Shown: piece after piece, positions 25,601 through 34,754 of the stretch
Layout: the number at the start of each line of letters is the position of its first letter
Numbering within the stretch: position 1 is the stretch's first letter
NCBI GenBank assembly: GCA_951812925.1
Contig: OX638368.1
Location: 112,181,309-112,245,308 of the forward strand
Length of the DNA: 64,000 bases
Reading direction: 5' to 3'
Origin: Calliopum simillimum
Lineage: Eukaryota; Arthropoda; Insecta; Diptera; Lauxaniidae
Notes under the pieces: model-generated
What the model saw: the letters and a program-made list of their open reading frames with translations, nothing else
What the model was told of the DNA's origin: nothing
Database searches by the model: none
Translations under genes and position numbers: made by a program

Positions 25601-28600
25601 AAATGAATTGGTCTCCATCACTTTGAGTACATATACGTGTGTATACCTGTTACAACCCCTACTCACTGAAGAAATAAAAGAAAAAATTCTTGCACTGAAA
25701 AGAAAAAAGTTCTAAATAACCGTTTAAAATGCTGCAAAAACTCTGAATTCCTTTGCAGCCATGTTTCTGTGATTAATTTTATGTTAGCATTATAAATTGG
25801 CAAGATAATGTACTGTATTCGTGAGCCCTAAACTATAATATAACTATGAAATTATATATAAACTTCTATGTATACACGAAGTATGAGTAACTTTTCTTTG
25901 CATAAATTTCGAAAATCCTTAGATATTCAAATTATTATAACTTTTCTTGGATGCAACATAAGAGGCTCAAGTTAAATTGTAATTGTGACTTAAGGTGTGC
26001 ACTGCGGTAGTATCTAAATTTGATTTGTGGCCGCTTATTATAGATATAAGAAAACAGCCTTTGAATGAATATCACAAAATTTCACTCACTTAGTTTTTGT
26101 GTGTAATCCGAACAGTAGAAGGCAACAGCAGGCCATAAAATGATACACAAATCTGGCATTAGTAACAGCAGCCAGCACCACTCAGTCGCAGATCACGACC
26201 AGGTCAGTAGTTCAATATGATTCTAGTGCGCATTACTATTGGGGCTGCGGTATGCGATGATGTTAGTTGGCGTACAGCACTTGCTGCTGTTGGTGATGCT
26301 GCGAATGAAACTCTTGTTGCACGCTTTATGGTATCGTGCAAACGTGAACGTATAACAAATGTTGTGTGAAGAGCGCTCTGCTGCTGCTGCTGTTGTTCTT
26401 GTTGTTATAGTACCACCTGTCGTGTTGCACTCTTTTATTTTGGAGCAATTTGCATGCTTAACAATAGCATAATAACACAAAAACAAAAGCAACAACAACA
26501 ACAAACATGCCAGCACAATAAAGCAAAACGAACGAGTCAAAAACGTCGAAGGTGCTGACTTGACACCTCGTTAGACGTTTATTTAATATTTTATTTGCGG
26601 TTATTGTTTGCTATTTTATTGCAATGGAATTTGATGTTGTTGTTATTGTTGTTGTTATGCTTCAACTGTTAAATTTGTGTTTGCACATGACTAACGGTTA
26701 TTTCGTTTTACTTGCATTTGCCTTGGCAGTAAAAATAATCATTAGATGGCATGCAGCGGCAGTGTTGGTAAGCAAGTTCTTTGCTTAAGTCTTTTGTTTT
26801 GTTTTACATTTCCAAAGTTTGTTGACTGCTGCTACGCTTTTAACATAAATTGGCTTCAAAATTGTTATCAGGAAATGGTAAATGTAATTGAACTATGTTG
26901 TTCACGTAGGTGGTCGACAATTAACGATAACAATATAAATATAAGATACTCATATATGGGGAAATCTCAGCAAGTGTGACTTTCAGTGTGAACAGGTCTC
27001 GGTTCGTCGAATCAGCACACGTTGCATTTCCTATCCATTCTATTATGTTAAAGACACTTATAAGATGATGCTAAATACAAAAATATGCGTGTGCTACAGT
27101 CTGAAAGCTTTATTTTTTTATTTTTTTTTGCCGAAATTTTGAGTGTAAATTGAAAACCGCTTCCGTTATTAAGCTATAACTTTCTAGACGGTTCAGTGAA
27201 TTGCTTGAGGCTTCCAGAATCTGTAGCATGGGTGCAAAGACGTAAGAAAAACTGCATTTCGTTGATTTACTTCCGGTAAAACGCTAGATGTAGCTCTCGC
27301 AAGTATTGTGAATGGTTTTTATCCAAAATCTGGTAATTTTCAGTTTCTAACATGCTGATCTGGAGGCGATTATTTTTTCGCAAAATTTCTCATGAAGTAT
27401 TATTTCTTAATATTATGACTAGAAGATCTGGCTAGGTTTTTGGCAACACACTTGAGAAGATGCTTAAATGGCGTAATTGCGTTTAAAAAAATTTTATAAA
27501 AAAATAGTTTTAAGGGCACAACAACCCGGGGGCACAAAACAGTCTCAAACCTTGTGTAATCATTTGATTTAGGGCCAATTAATATGTAAAAAATCGCCGC
27601 CCCTCCACCCTACAAACGTGAACAATGGCGAAATTCGAGCAAATTTTGAGTGCTAACTGAAAAAACTGCTTTCGTTATTGAGCTATAACTTTTGAGGAGG
27701 TTCAGCGAGTTTTTTGGGGCTTTCAGGATCTTTAACATGTGTGTGTAGACGTAAGAAAAACCGCATTCCGTTGATGTGTCTGATTCGCTAAATTCAGTGC
27801 ATTACCCTCGAAAAATGATTTTTGAAGATATTGGGGGAGGTGATCGAAAAAAGTCAGTTACGCAGGCTGAAAAATACTTCTAATATATCTAAGTAAAATT
27901 GATAATTTGACGTCCAAAATAAGGAGCCACATGTTTAAAAAATAGCTTGTTTTTTTCAAAAAAGTTACACTTTCTTAGATTTCCCCATATACAGAGTACG
28001 TAGCTTTGAGGTAACGAAGCTTTTGAGAGGCGATTAAATAGGTCCAGAATAACAAAAAATTGTGCATATGAGGGGGGTCTAAATGTATCCTAAGGAGTTA
28101 TAGGGAAAAGACTGATTTTCTGATTTGTTTTAGAAAAAAAAATGTATTTCTTCACCTTAGCGTTTTAGGGGAAAATTTTCCATGGGAAGCTTTAAGCAAA
28201 TTGTATGGAATTTCTAATGGTAGAATTGGCTTACAGGGTTACAAAAGATTTGAAAATTTCTGTGCGTTAACATTGAAATTTTAATTTCTGTTAAAATTTT
28301 TTGATTTCGGCCACCATTTTAGTATGAAAAAAGTCCAATTAACTTACCCTTTCATAATTTTTTTCTTATTAATTGTTATATTTCCTTTAATTCGATAGTA
28401 TATTGGTTATAACAATTTTTTTAATTAAAATATTATGCCACCTACAAAGAAGCGCCACATAAGCACCAGCAAAATCATTATACAAAAGTTTCAAACAAAG
28501 AAAAATAGAAACGCTTCTTGACATTAAGTCAACAAAAGCTAATTGTAACATTAAAATAAAACAAATATTTAGATTTATATTGTCAGTTAGAAGTTAAGAA

Positions 28601-31521
28601 AAAACAACAACAAGATAAAAGTACATTTAACACAATAAATATAATTACAACAAGTGGAGATACAACTCGCCTTATGCGTAAACATTAACAACAAAAGAAA
28701 GTTGTAAGCTATGTTGCAGCATTAATGTTGCTGCTGTTGTGGCTGATGGTGATGCCCACCAAGAAACTGAAATTAAAAAAAAAGAAACTGAAATCATAAA
28801 CCAATTATCATCATCATCAGCAGCAGCAGCAGTGGTAGCAGCAACTGTTGCCTTAAACGTGCAACAATATTTAGAATTTGGATCAAAGTTCTAACAACAA
28901 ATCTCTTGCATTTAACATTCAACACGCATGTGCGCTTAAATCCATCATAATTGTTATTTTTGGTAAATGTGTAACAATTATGTGTGTTGTTGTTCTTATT
29001 GGTTAAAGCCAGATACGACTGTTGACCAACTTTTTAACAAATGATCTTTCATGTTGAATTTTTTTATTGATATTTTAACACACATTTGAAGACACACAAC
29101 ACTGAAAAGTTATACGGTAATTATGACATATTTCGTTATGCGTGCCAGATCAGTGATTAAATTCTAAAGTTTTTAAATTTTTTCTACTAGCAATTTGATA
29201 GCTAAGAACTTAAAGAAAGTCTTAAAGCTATTATGATAACTTAAATGAAAAATTCCAAAATAAACTTTTAATTCGATCGATTTCACTATTTTTCTTGAAA
29301 GCATCAGAATATCTGATTTTAATGACATTTTTAAAATATTCACACATTTTTGTATAAAACTCAAAGTTCTAATGAAAAGTTTCTTATCTATCAACATTTT
29401 TCGAAGGGATCAACATTTCTCCGACTTTATCAAAATTTTTTGATTTCATCTACATTTTTCGACTTTATTGACATTTTCTGCCTCCGTCAACATTTTCTGG
29501 CTTCATCAACACTTTTGAAAGATATCGACATTTATCTGACATTTTCATAATTTTTCGACTTCATCAATATTTTTTGATTTCATTAACATTTTTCGACTTT
29601 ATTGACTTTAACTGACCCTATCAACATTTTACGGCTTCATTAACATTTTTCGATATCAACATTTCTCTGACTTTTTCATAATTTTTTGATTTTATCAACA
29701 TGTTTTGATTTCATCAACATTTTTCGACTTTATTGACATTTTCTGACTCTATCAACATTTTTTGGCTTCGTCAACATTTTTCGAAGGTATCAACACTTCT
29801 CTGACATTTTCATAATTTTTCGACTTTATCAACATTTTTCGATTTCATCAACATTTTTCGACTTTATCAACATTTCCTGATTTCATTAACATTTTTCGAC
29901 ATTATTGACATTTTCTGTCTCTATCAACATTTTTTGATTTCATCAATCTTTTTCGACTTTATTTATTTCTCTGACATTTTCGTAATTTTTCGACTTTACC
30001 AACATTTTTTGACTCTATTAATAATTTCTGGATCCATCAGCATTTTCGGGCTTTATTAACAATTTTCGAAGATGTCAACAGTTCTCTGACTTTATCATAA
30101 TTTTTCCACTTTATCAACATTTTTTGATTTCATCAACATTTTTCGAATTTATAGACATTTTCTGACTCTATCTCTAAAATTTCTCAGACTTTTTCATAAT
30201 ATTTCGACTTTATCAACATTTTTTGATTTCATTTACATTTTTCGACTTTATTGACATTTTCTGCCTCTATCAACATTTTATGGCTTCATCAATATTTTTC
30301 GAAGAAATCAAAATTTCTCTGACTTTTTCATACTTTTTCGGCTTTATCAACATTTTCTTACTTCTTCAGCAGAATATTTTCAAAAATTATTGACTATTTT
30401 TTCTGTATGACGGACTTAATCACTTTACCTTAACTCAACAATTTTTTTTGGCGCATTTGAAATTTTTCCGTGATATTTATTGTGTACCATAAAAATCAAC
30501 CACGCACTTAAATTGCAGCGAGAGCTCAAGTGCAACACAACCAACAATAAACAACCATAGCAGAGCGAGTGTGCGCGCGCAATCAGTACCACTTTCACCA
30601 CTTGGACAGGAAAATTAGAAGTTAAAATGTACGAATGGACACAACAAGCAGAAGTGGTGTTGTAGCTAGAATTTTACTGCTGTTGTTATGCGTTTTTAAT
30701 GCTACTCAGATTAAGCAAAGTTTATGCGCATGTATGTGTATGTGTGTGTGTGTGAGTGTGTGTGTATGTGTGTGTGTGTATGGGTTTCATCAATGAACAT
30801 CAACACAGCTTGTGAGGGAAAAAAATGCAATTCATGCAGAACGTTGTTGCAGGTTTGTGTCTTAAATCTTTTGTTTTCATTGTAAAAGAGATAAAATGCG
30901 TTCGTTTGTCCATTAAACTTCAAGGGCGTCCCACTTTTAAATGCTTTTGGGATGGCTGTCAATGTTGGATATATAAACTTTAACTGGCACAAGTGTTCAC
31001 TAACATAGTTTTGTTTTTGTTGTTCGTTTTTTTTTTTTTTTCGAGTAAATTTAAGTGTTCCGCTCTGCTTTCAATAGATTTACGATTAGTTTGTTTTTCT
31101 TGATGTTGTTGTGAGAAACTTAATGCAAACATTTATGTAGTTAAGAAACTTGTAATTATGGACTTATGGATTTAGTTTTTTTTTTTTTGTGTTCTTAATA
31201 TTCAAATTTCTCATCACATTGCATTATTTTCTTTGCCTTTTTTTACTTACAGGACTTGTTATTGCCTGTGCACTGTTTCTGCTGGCACAACTCACTGTCA
31301 TTGCTATCTGGAAGACGGTACAGAAACGCAACAAGAAAGAGCGATATTTGTATCAACATGAAGTCACAGTGGCAGCTCCATCACCAAGTGCCGTGAATTA
31401 CGCCGCCTCCAACATGATCTACGGCGGCAGCGGATCACAGCATGGCAGTGGCAATGCAGCCGATACGCTGGGTAAACTATACGATAGCGGTATGACGGGA
31501 CGTTATGGACAGCAATACTAG
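16116..31521 (+). CDS. PAN-ZP domain transmembrane protein (neyo/morpheyus/trynity/nompA type), seven coding exons
   Basis: Joined exons are 16116-16606, 18650-18810, 20609-20810, 21926-22177, 22232-23178, 23307-23525 and 31253-31521. The sum is 2541 nt, or 846 residues, with matching phases throughout. The order is signal peptide (about 1-21); Ala/Thr/Lys-rich linker to about 150; PAN/apple domains at C152-C236, C242-C325 and C333-C414, each with six or seven cysteines; ZP domain C421-C654 with cysteines 421, 449, 470, 504, 601, 645, 649 and 654; basic cleavage sites RRRR 673-676 and RSKR 697-700; transmembrane helix about 758-777; and a tail ending YGQQY. Proteins of this plan are secreted or cleaved apically and polymerise through the ZP module to build cuticle matrix. 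The family is clear but the orthologue is not. Separation of PAN-ZP genes needs an alignment. Confidence 0.93.
16822..17054. mobile_element. MITE in intron 1, copy 1 (TIR TATACACACTAAAAATTT)
   Basis: The left end TATACACACTAAAAATTT and right end AAATTTTTACTGTATA are inverted. The interior contains TTATTCCAAAATAGTTTAAA. A second copy with the same order of blocks lies at 54583-54810. No coding capacity. Target duplication is not evident. Confidence 0.65.
17195..17500 (+). repeat. Intronic minisatellite, CAACATTTTGTTGACTTTAA family
   Basis: Units of about 48-60 bp carry the sequence CAACATTTTGTTGACTTTAA, then GGCAATTTTTGTAATTTTAA and TGTTTCAG. The block CAACATTTTGTTG is itself a small palindrome. 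Each TTTAATGTTTCAG resembles a 3' splice site in sense orientation. The same family is in intron 2. Confidence 0.8.
17500..18649 (+). other. Rest of intron 1
   Basis: AT-rich intron. A 105-codon open frame at 18041-18355 has no domain that I recognise and ends in a Lys-rich stretch. I do not call it a gene. Confidence 0.5.
18650..18810 (+). CDS. PAN-ZP gene exon 2: core of PAN domain 1
   Basis: The acceptor TTTCATTTTTGCAG ends at 18649, and the donor G|GTAAGA starts at 18811. It codes residues 164-218, with the PAN pattern DCLEACQINESC (C186, C190, C196) and GLCVLF (C206). Phase 2 enters and phase 1 leaves. Confidence 0.92.
19150..19830 (+). repeat. Intron 2 minisatellite, same family as 17195-17500
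   Basis: About a dozen diverged units of roughly 48-55 bp carry CAGCAACATTTTGTTGACTT and TAAGGCAATTTTT, in the same orientation as the intron 1 array. The ends of the array are more diverged (for example near 19200 and 19780) than the middle. Confidence 0.8.
19831..20608 (+). other. Rest of intron 2
   Basis: No gene is seen. A CAA/CAG microsatellite lies at about 20323-20348 and produces Gln-, Asn- and Cys-rich spurious frames on both strands. Confidence 0.55.
20609..20810 (+). CDS. PAN-ZP gene exon 3: end of PAN 1, start of PAN 2
   Basis: The acceptor TTTTTTCAG ends at 20608, and the donor TGCAG|GTAAGT starts at 20811. It codes residues 218-285. The last PAN1 cysteine is C236. PAN2 begins with C242 and C247 and contains DCLELCLGETEFTC (C272, C276, C284). 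An upstream open frame runs in from 20488, but the T-rich tract there is intron. Confidence 0.92.
20998..21470 (+). repeat. Intron 3 tandem repeat carrying four dispersed-motif copies
   Basis: Motif copies occur at 21003-21032, 21181-21205 (diverged), 21277-21303 and 21435-21463. Two units of about 250 bp also share CATCGCACTATGGGT and TTCAAAATT upstream of the motif. The best-conserved part in each unit is the GCTTAAGTCTTTTG end. Confidence 0.6.
21926..22177 (+). CDS. PAN-ZP gene exon 4: end of PAN 2, start of PAN 3
   Basis: The acceptor CACTAAAG (AG at 21924-21925) is weak in pyrimidines next to the AG but follows a C/T-rich stretch from 21840. The donor ATAG|GTATGT starts at 22178. It codes residues 285-369: SANYYRHSGLCELSDMD finishes PAN2 (C296, C325), and PAN3 starts at C333 with ECRDLCLNSPYR (C359, C363). 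Confidence 0.92.
22232..23178 (+). CDS. PAN-ZP gene exon 5: end of PAN 3 and whole ZP domain
   Basis: The acceptor CTTTACATAG ends at 22231 after an intron of only 54 bases. The donor GGAG|GTGAGT starts at 23179. It codes residues 369-685. The ZP domain runs from C421 (YNVSIECRSGEMITKIRT) to C654, with the typical FDAFKFPSSEVVQFRALV block and the PCIPRCEPVIC ending. The basic run RRRR 673-676 lies just before the exon end. N-glycosylation sequons include N416-V-S, NNS and NKT. Confidence 0.94.
23307..23525 (+). CDS. PAN-ZP gene exon 6: juxtamembrane spacer
   Basis: The acceptor CTTATCCGCAG ends at 23306, and the donor TATG|GTAAGT starts at 23526. It codes residues 685-758: a Ser-rich start, a second basic site RSKR 697-700, then an acidic hydrophilic spacer ending TLNCLNGYG. 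It carries one extracellular cysteine outside the ZP module, close to the membrane. Confidence 0.88.
23526..24076 (+). other. Intron 6, first part
   Basis: AT-rich DNA without a recognisable element. Confidence 0.5.
24077..24533. mobile_element. Foldback-type repeat built of CTTGGTCTTGG / CCAAGACCAAG
   Basis: The left half carries CTTGGTCTTGGTAATTTTTC blocks and the right half their complements (GACCAAGACCAAGACTG). Either end has a short inverted match, TAGTGATGAGC against GCTAATTACTA. The AT-rich core from 24260 to 24380 has no coding potential. A partial copy in inverse orientation lies at 41548-41642. Confidence 0.65.
24540..26944 (+). other. Intron 6, middle part
   Basis: No exon is recognised. 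CAA/CAG-rich simple sequence lies near 25452-25500, 26380-26410 and 26490-26510. A dispersed-motif copy lies at 26774-26800. Confidence 0.5.
26774..26800 (+). repeat. Dispersed GCTTAAGTCTTTTG motif, intron 6 copy
   Basis: AAGTTCTTTGCTTAAGTCTT followed by TTGTTTT, one mismatch from the 5295 copy. Confidence 0.65.
26945..27999. mobile_element. Element with about 38-bp terminal inverted repeats in intron 6
   Basis: The left end has TATATGGGGAAATCTCAG followed by CAAGTGTGACTTT. The complement of the right end has TATATGGGGAAATCTAAG followed by AAAGTGTAACTTT. A palindromic TACTC/GAGTA lies just outside. Inside is a direct repeat: ATTTTGAGTG...AAGCTATAACTTT...GACGTAAGAAAAAC at about 27135-27270 and again at 27645-27765. 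No open frame. Superfamily unknown. Confidence 0.65.
28000..28410 (+). repeat. Interspersed repeat, copy 1 (second copy at 35555)
   Basis: Shares an ordered series of blocks with 35555-35910: GAGGCGAT, AACAAAAAATTG, GGAGTTATA, CTGATTTTCTGA, CACCTTA.CGTTTTAG, GGCC(or GGCGGCC)ATTTTAGTA and TTTCCTTTAAT. Same orientation, no coding capacity. It abuts the TIR element ending at 27999. Confidence 0.6.
28415..29384 (+). other. Intron 6, AT-rich part
   Basis: No exon is seen. CAGCAGCAGCAG simple sequence lies near 28815. Confidence 0.5.
29385..30380 (+). repeat. Intron 6 minisatellite, ATCAACATTTTTCGACTTT family
   Basis: About 1 kb of units near 25 bp: CAACATTTTTCGACTTTATC, AACATTTTTTGATTTCATC and GACATTTTCTGACTCTATC. 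The units are arranged in a longer pattern punctuated by TTTTTCGAAG plus ATTTCTCTGAC. It is the complement type of the 14880-15400 array. Confidence 0.85.
30729..30782 (+). repeat. TG microsatellite
   Basis: An interrupted run of TGTGTG with TATG and GAGTG interruptions. It gives a spurious His-Thr-rich frame on the minus strand. Confidence 0.9.
31253..31521 (+). CDS. PAN-ZP gene exon 7: transmembrane helix and cytoplasmic tail
   Basis: The acceptor TTTTTTTACTTACAG ends at 31252 after a 7.7-kb intron, and phase 1 fits exon 6. It codes GLVIACALFLLAQLTVIAIW (a membrane helix), a basic stop-transfer KTVQKRNKKERY, then a Gly/Ser/Tyr-rich tail. The TAG stop is at 31519-31521. An upstream in-frame run from 31189 is intronic. 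Confidence 0.9.
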
Positions 31522-33110
31522 GAAAGCACGACGTTGAGCTATTAAGTAGTTCTGGCATGGTGAAAAACAAAAACTTAGAAGACAGACAGGGTGTGTCAAA
31601 AAAAAATAAAAATTTTAGGAAACACTTTGAGCAAACGAAATTTAAAAAAATCATCAGTTTAGTTAGTAATTTTTATAAGAATTTTTTATTTTTTATAAAA
31701 GTGCTGAAAGAGTATACATACATTTATTAAAAAAGAGACTTTTAACCGCAAGCAATGTAATTTTAGCTAAGCTGTTTAAATTTAAGTTTTTTATTTACGT
31801 AGCAAAAAAAAAAAACATTTAGCTTAAATTAGAATTTATAAAAAAATGCAAAATTAGCGAAATTTTTGATATCGAAATTTAAAAAAAAAACTTTTTAAAT
31901 TTAATTATTAGTAAATAAAATGCAATGCGCTGCTTTAAACATGATTTTAGCTATAGTTTTTTGTAATACCTCAAAACTGTATTTTTGTGCAGTTTCATTT
32001 AGAAAAAGAAAATATAAAACATCTAAATCTAAATTCAAAATTTAACTTTGCATAAAATCATGTATTAAAATTGCGCATTGTTATGAAACAAATGAAAGAA
32101 ATACTTAAATTAATTATTAAAAATTAAAAAAAATAATTCCACTTAGGTTTATTAATAATTTAATTTAGTTGAAGTAAGCCAGGCGCTTCAGAAAGCTTTA
32201 CTTATACTCAACAATATAATAAACACAAGCACACACAGTCTAAAATATACGCACACTGCAATGGTAAAACTGCATTTTAAAGGACAACTAAAAAATATCA
32301 AATCTTTTACTTCTGCGCTGCATTTAAATCCAACTGCAATTTTGTGGCAGCTTTAGTAGATAACACACAATAGGACCAGAATTTCAAAAAACAATTTCTA
32401 TTACCAATAGAAAACACTTTTACTAACTTTTTCTCAGAAGAACTCCACTTTTTAAACTGTAACTATATTTAAACAAAAGCAAACAAACATATATAAACAA
32501 ATACATATGCTCACCACCACACTGATGTTTTTGCCAAAATTTCTAAAATAGTTTTGTATCAAAATGTTTTAGAAAAATTTTTTAAAACAGCAAATTTATT
32601 TCCTTAACTGCAATAATTTATTTTCTATTTATTTATTTCTTAGCTAAAATTTATTTATTTATTTATTTATTGCAATAAAAAATAAAAATAAAATAATTTC
32701 TTTTTGTACTTTTTTATTTTTATTACACTTTGTATTACTATTTATATCGCTGCTACTCTCTTCTTTATGTAAGCTAATTTAAGTTAAATAATCTAATGTA
32801 ATACGACCGAATGTAAGGTGCTTTTAATTAAATACCAATTTAATATTGCAAATGATTTTAAATGTGCAACTTGAATTTAAAAAAAATAAAGAAAAATTAA
32901 TATATATCTCTATGTATTACTTGCATCTTTTAGTTTAAGCAACTTTTTTTATACGAAATGTACTGATTAAGTAAATAATAAAATAAATAAAATTATAATA
33001 AAATTTATACTTTTTTGTTTTACTTATGTTTATGTTTATTATATTAAGAACTGAAATCTTACCGAATAAAAGAACGAAGGAAACAAAGAATCAAATGTGT
33101 AACTTTTATT
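31522..33110 (+). other. Probable 3' UTR and downstream AT-rich DNA
   Basis: Candidate polyadenylation signals AATAAA occur at about 31605, 31914 and 32218, with more near 32675 and 32886. Sequence alone does not pick one. No other gene is seen. Confidence 0.45.
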
Positions 33111-33536
33111 TGAAACGTTGATGCCATATAGCCTTAATCAGCTTTCAAAAGCTGGCTAGTATTCAAGGCTTGAAATATCCATACATATTTTCATTCTTCA
33201 TTTTGAGTTCCCCATTATGCTCATCAACTGGTTTGCTCTTCATACGAAAATATAACTGTTATAATTAAAGAATAATTAAAAAAAAAAACTTGTAAAGATT
33301 CTTTTAAATTGTCAATAGTAGGATAAGGAGGGAAATATGGACCACCAATCTTTCTTTTTTAAATAAAACACAAAAAACATAAAACGAAACAATTAAATTT
33401 ATGTCATTCATTAAAGGAAACAATTTACCTTTATTCTAAATCAGTTTTAGTTAAATATTGTAGCTCATCAGGATAAAGAAAAAAAATTAAAAAACTGAAA
33501 ATACTCAAAATTAAGATAAAAAAAAGTGCAGTGTTA

Positions 33537-34134
33537 CGAAGGTTGCATTTTATATTTCGGGATTGGGCAACCCTAGTGTTGCAATCTGGCAACTGCCAGC
33601 TCTATCGTAAAGTTTGACATTTTTGAGGTTATACGTACTCAGAACATTTTGACATACGAGTGCTATTTGTGTTGTTAACAGTAACTTAAAAGATTCATCT
33701 CGCCCAAAAAATGGAATTAAATCGTGAACATTTTCGTGCGATTATTTTTTACAACTTTCGACGTGGATTAACTCAACAACAGTGCATCAATGAACTTAAT
33801 TCAATTTTTGGCGATGAAGCTCCATTAAGGACCAGTGTTTATCGATGGTATGGTGAATTCAACCGAGGTCGTAGTTCACTCCAAGACGAATTTCGTGAAG
33901 GTCGTCCAAAATCAGTTGTTGTTCCGGAAACTATTGATGCTGTGCGCTACTTGATATTGCAAGATCGTCATGTGACCTATAGTGAGATTGAGACAACCTT
34001 AGGCATTAGTGGGACCAGCATACATTCAATATTGGATGAACATTTGACCGTCAAAAAAATTTGTTCGCGTTGGAAACTCCATAATTTATCAATCACTTAA
34101 ATTATCAATGTAAAAATTGATTTTTGTAACTCAC
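33537..34134 (+). mobile_element. 5' part of a mariner element nested in the pogo-like copy
   Basis: It begins with CGAAGGTTGCATTTTATATT right after a TA at 33535-33536, the point where alignment with copy 1 stops. The right end has no matching inverted repeat. Copy 1 homology resumes at about 34135, with more than 500 bases of the host element missing, so a deletion removed both the mariner 3' part and host sequence. Confidence 0.7.
33711..34100 (+). pseudogene. Mariner transposase, N-terminal DNA-binding half only
   Basis: 129 codons are open from ATG. They contain the mariner N-terminal helix-turn-helix (REHFRAIIFYNFRRGLTQQQ, then SVYRWYGEFNRGR and DEFREGRPKSVV), the second helix-turn-helix (YSEIETTLGISGTSIHSIL), and the start of the linker (KKICSRWKLHNLSI). 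The reading frame stops there, before any DDE catalytic residue. A full mariner transposase is about 340-350 residues. The preserved frame means a DNA-binding-only peptide could still be made, but there is no sign that it is used. Confidence 0.88.
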
Positions 34135-34261
34135 AATATTATAAGCTTTAGGTATGAGCGTAAAGTTTGAACATGAATAACGGAAAATCCTATGTATGCA
34201 ATGGAAAATAACCGTGTGGTTCATATTACCCACGTAGTCCATACTTTCCTCCCTTACCCTA

Positions 34262-34754
34262 CTAGCTTGCGTCCAAAATGAACTTTGAATACCATTATTT
34301 ATTTTGTATGTAAAATCGGCTGCTGATTCCGAAAATCACATTCTTATTTTTTTCTTCACTTCATTTTCGAGATATCGGTCATTTTCGGTTTTTGGACCAA
34401 AAAAAAAGATGGTTCCACTTGATAACAAATATCTCAGGAACCAATATTTATATTCAAGCGCACTCTTTGTTGAACTAAAACAAAAATGAATTTTCTATAA
34501 ATAATATTCGCATTACTTTTTGGATATGGTTTGTTAGTTCCGGCGAAGTAAATTGATTTCTAAAAAAGAAATATTTTTTTTCGAAAAAATTTAAAAAAAG
34601 TCAAAGTCAACTGCAATTTTATACAAGAAAAAAGCAATTTTTTGTAATATTTTGTTTCTTCGTATTATAGACTATACACTTATAAAGAAAATAAGAAAAT
34701 CGATTAGAAAATGGATAAGTTATATAACATTGAATGAAAAATGGTCGAATAGCA
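34262..34754. other. AT-rich non-coding DNA
   Basis: No gene or named repeat. A-rich stretches lie near 34400 and 34570. Confidence 0.45.

Larger units (their letters stand above)
33321..34259 (-). mobile_element. Second copy of the pogo/Tigger-like element, interrupted
   Basis: The ends GGATAAGGAGGGAAATATGG and TTCCTCCCTTACCC match the 1894-2753 element, with TA outside both (33319-33320, 34260-34261). The left 215 bases and right 125 bases align with copy 1. The middle, including the zinc-finger-like tail, is replaced by a mariner fragment. Confidence 0.75.

Noticed and set aside
29385..30380. CRISPR-like array of short repeats
   Set aside because: Units are contiguous with no unique spacers, gradually diverged, and lie in an intron of a eukaryotic gene. 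It is a minisatellite.
30711..30992. 93-codon minus-strand frame ending in a His-Thr repeat
   Set aside because: The end is translation of a TG microsatellite and the rest has no domain.
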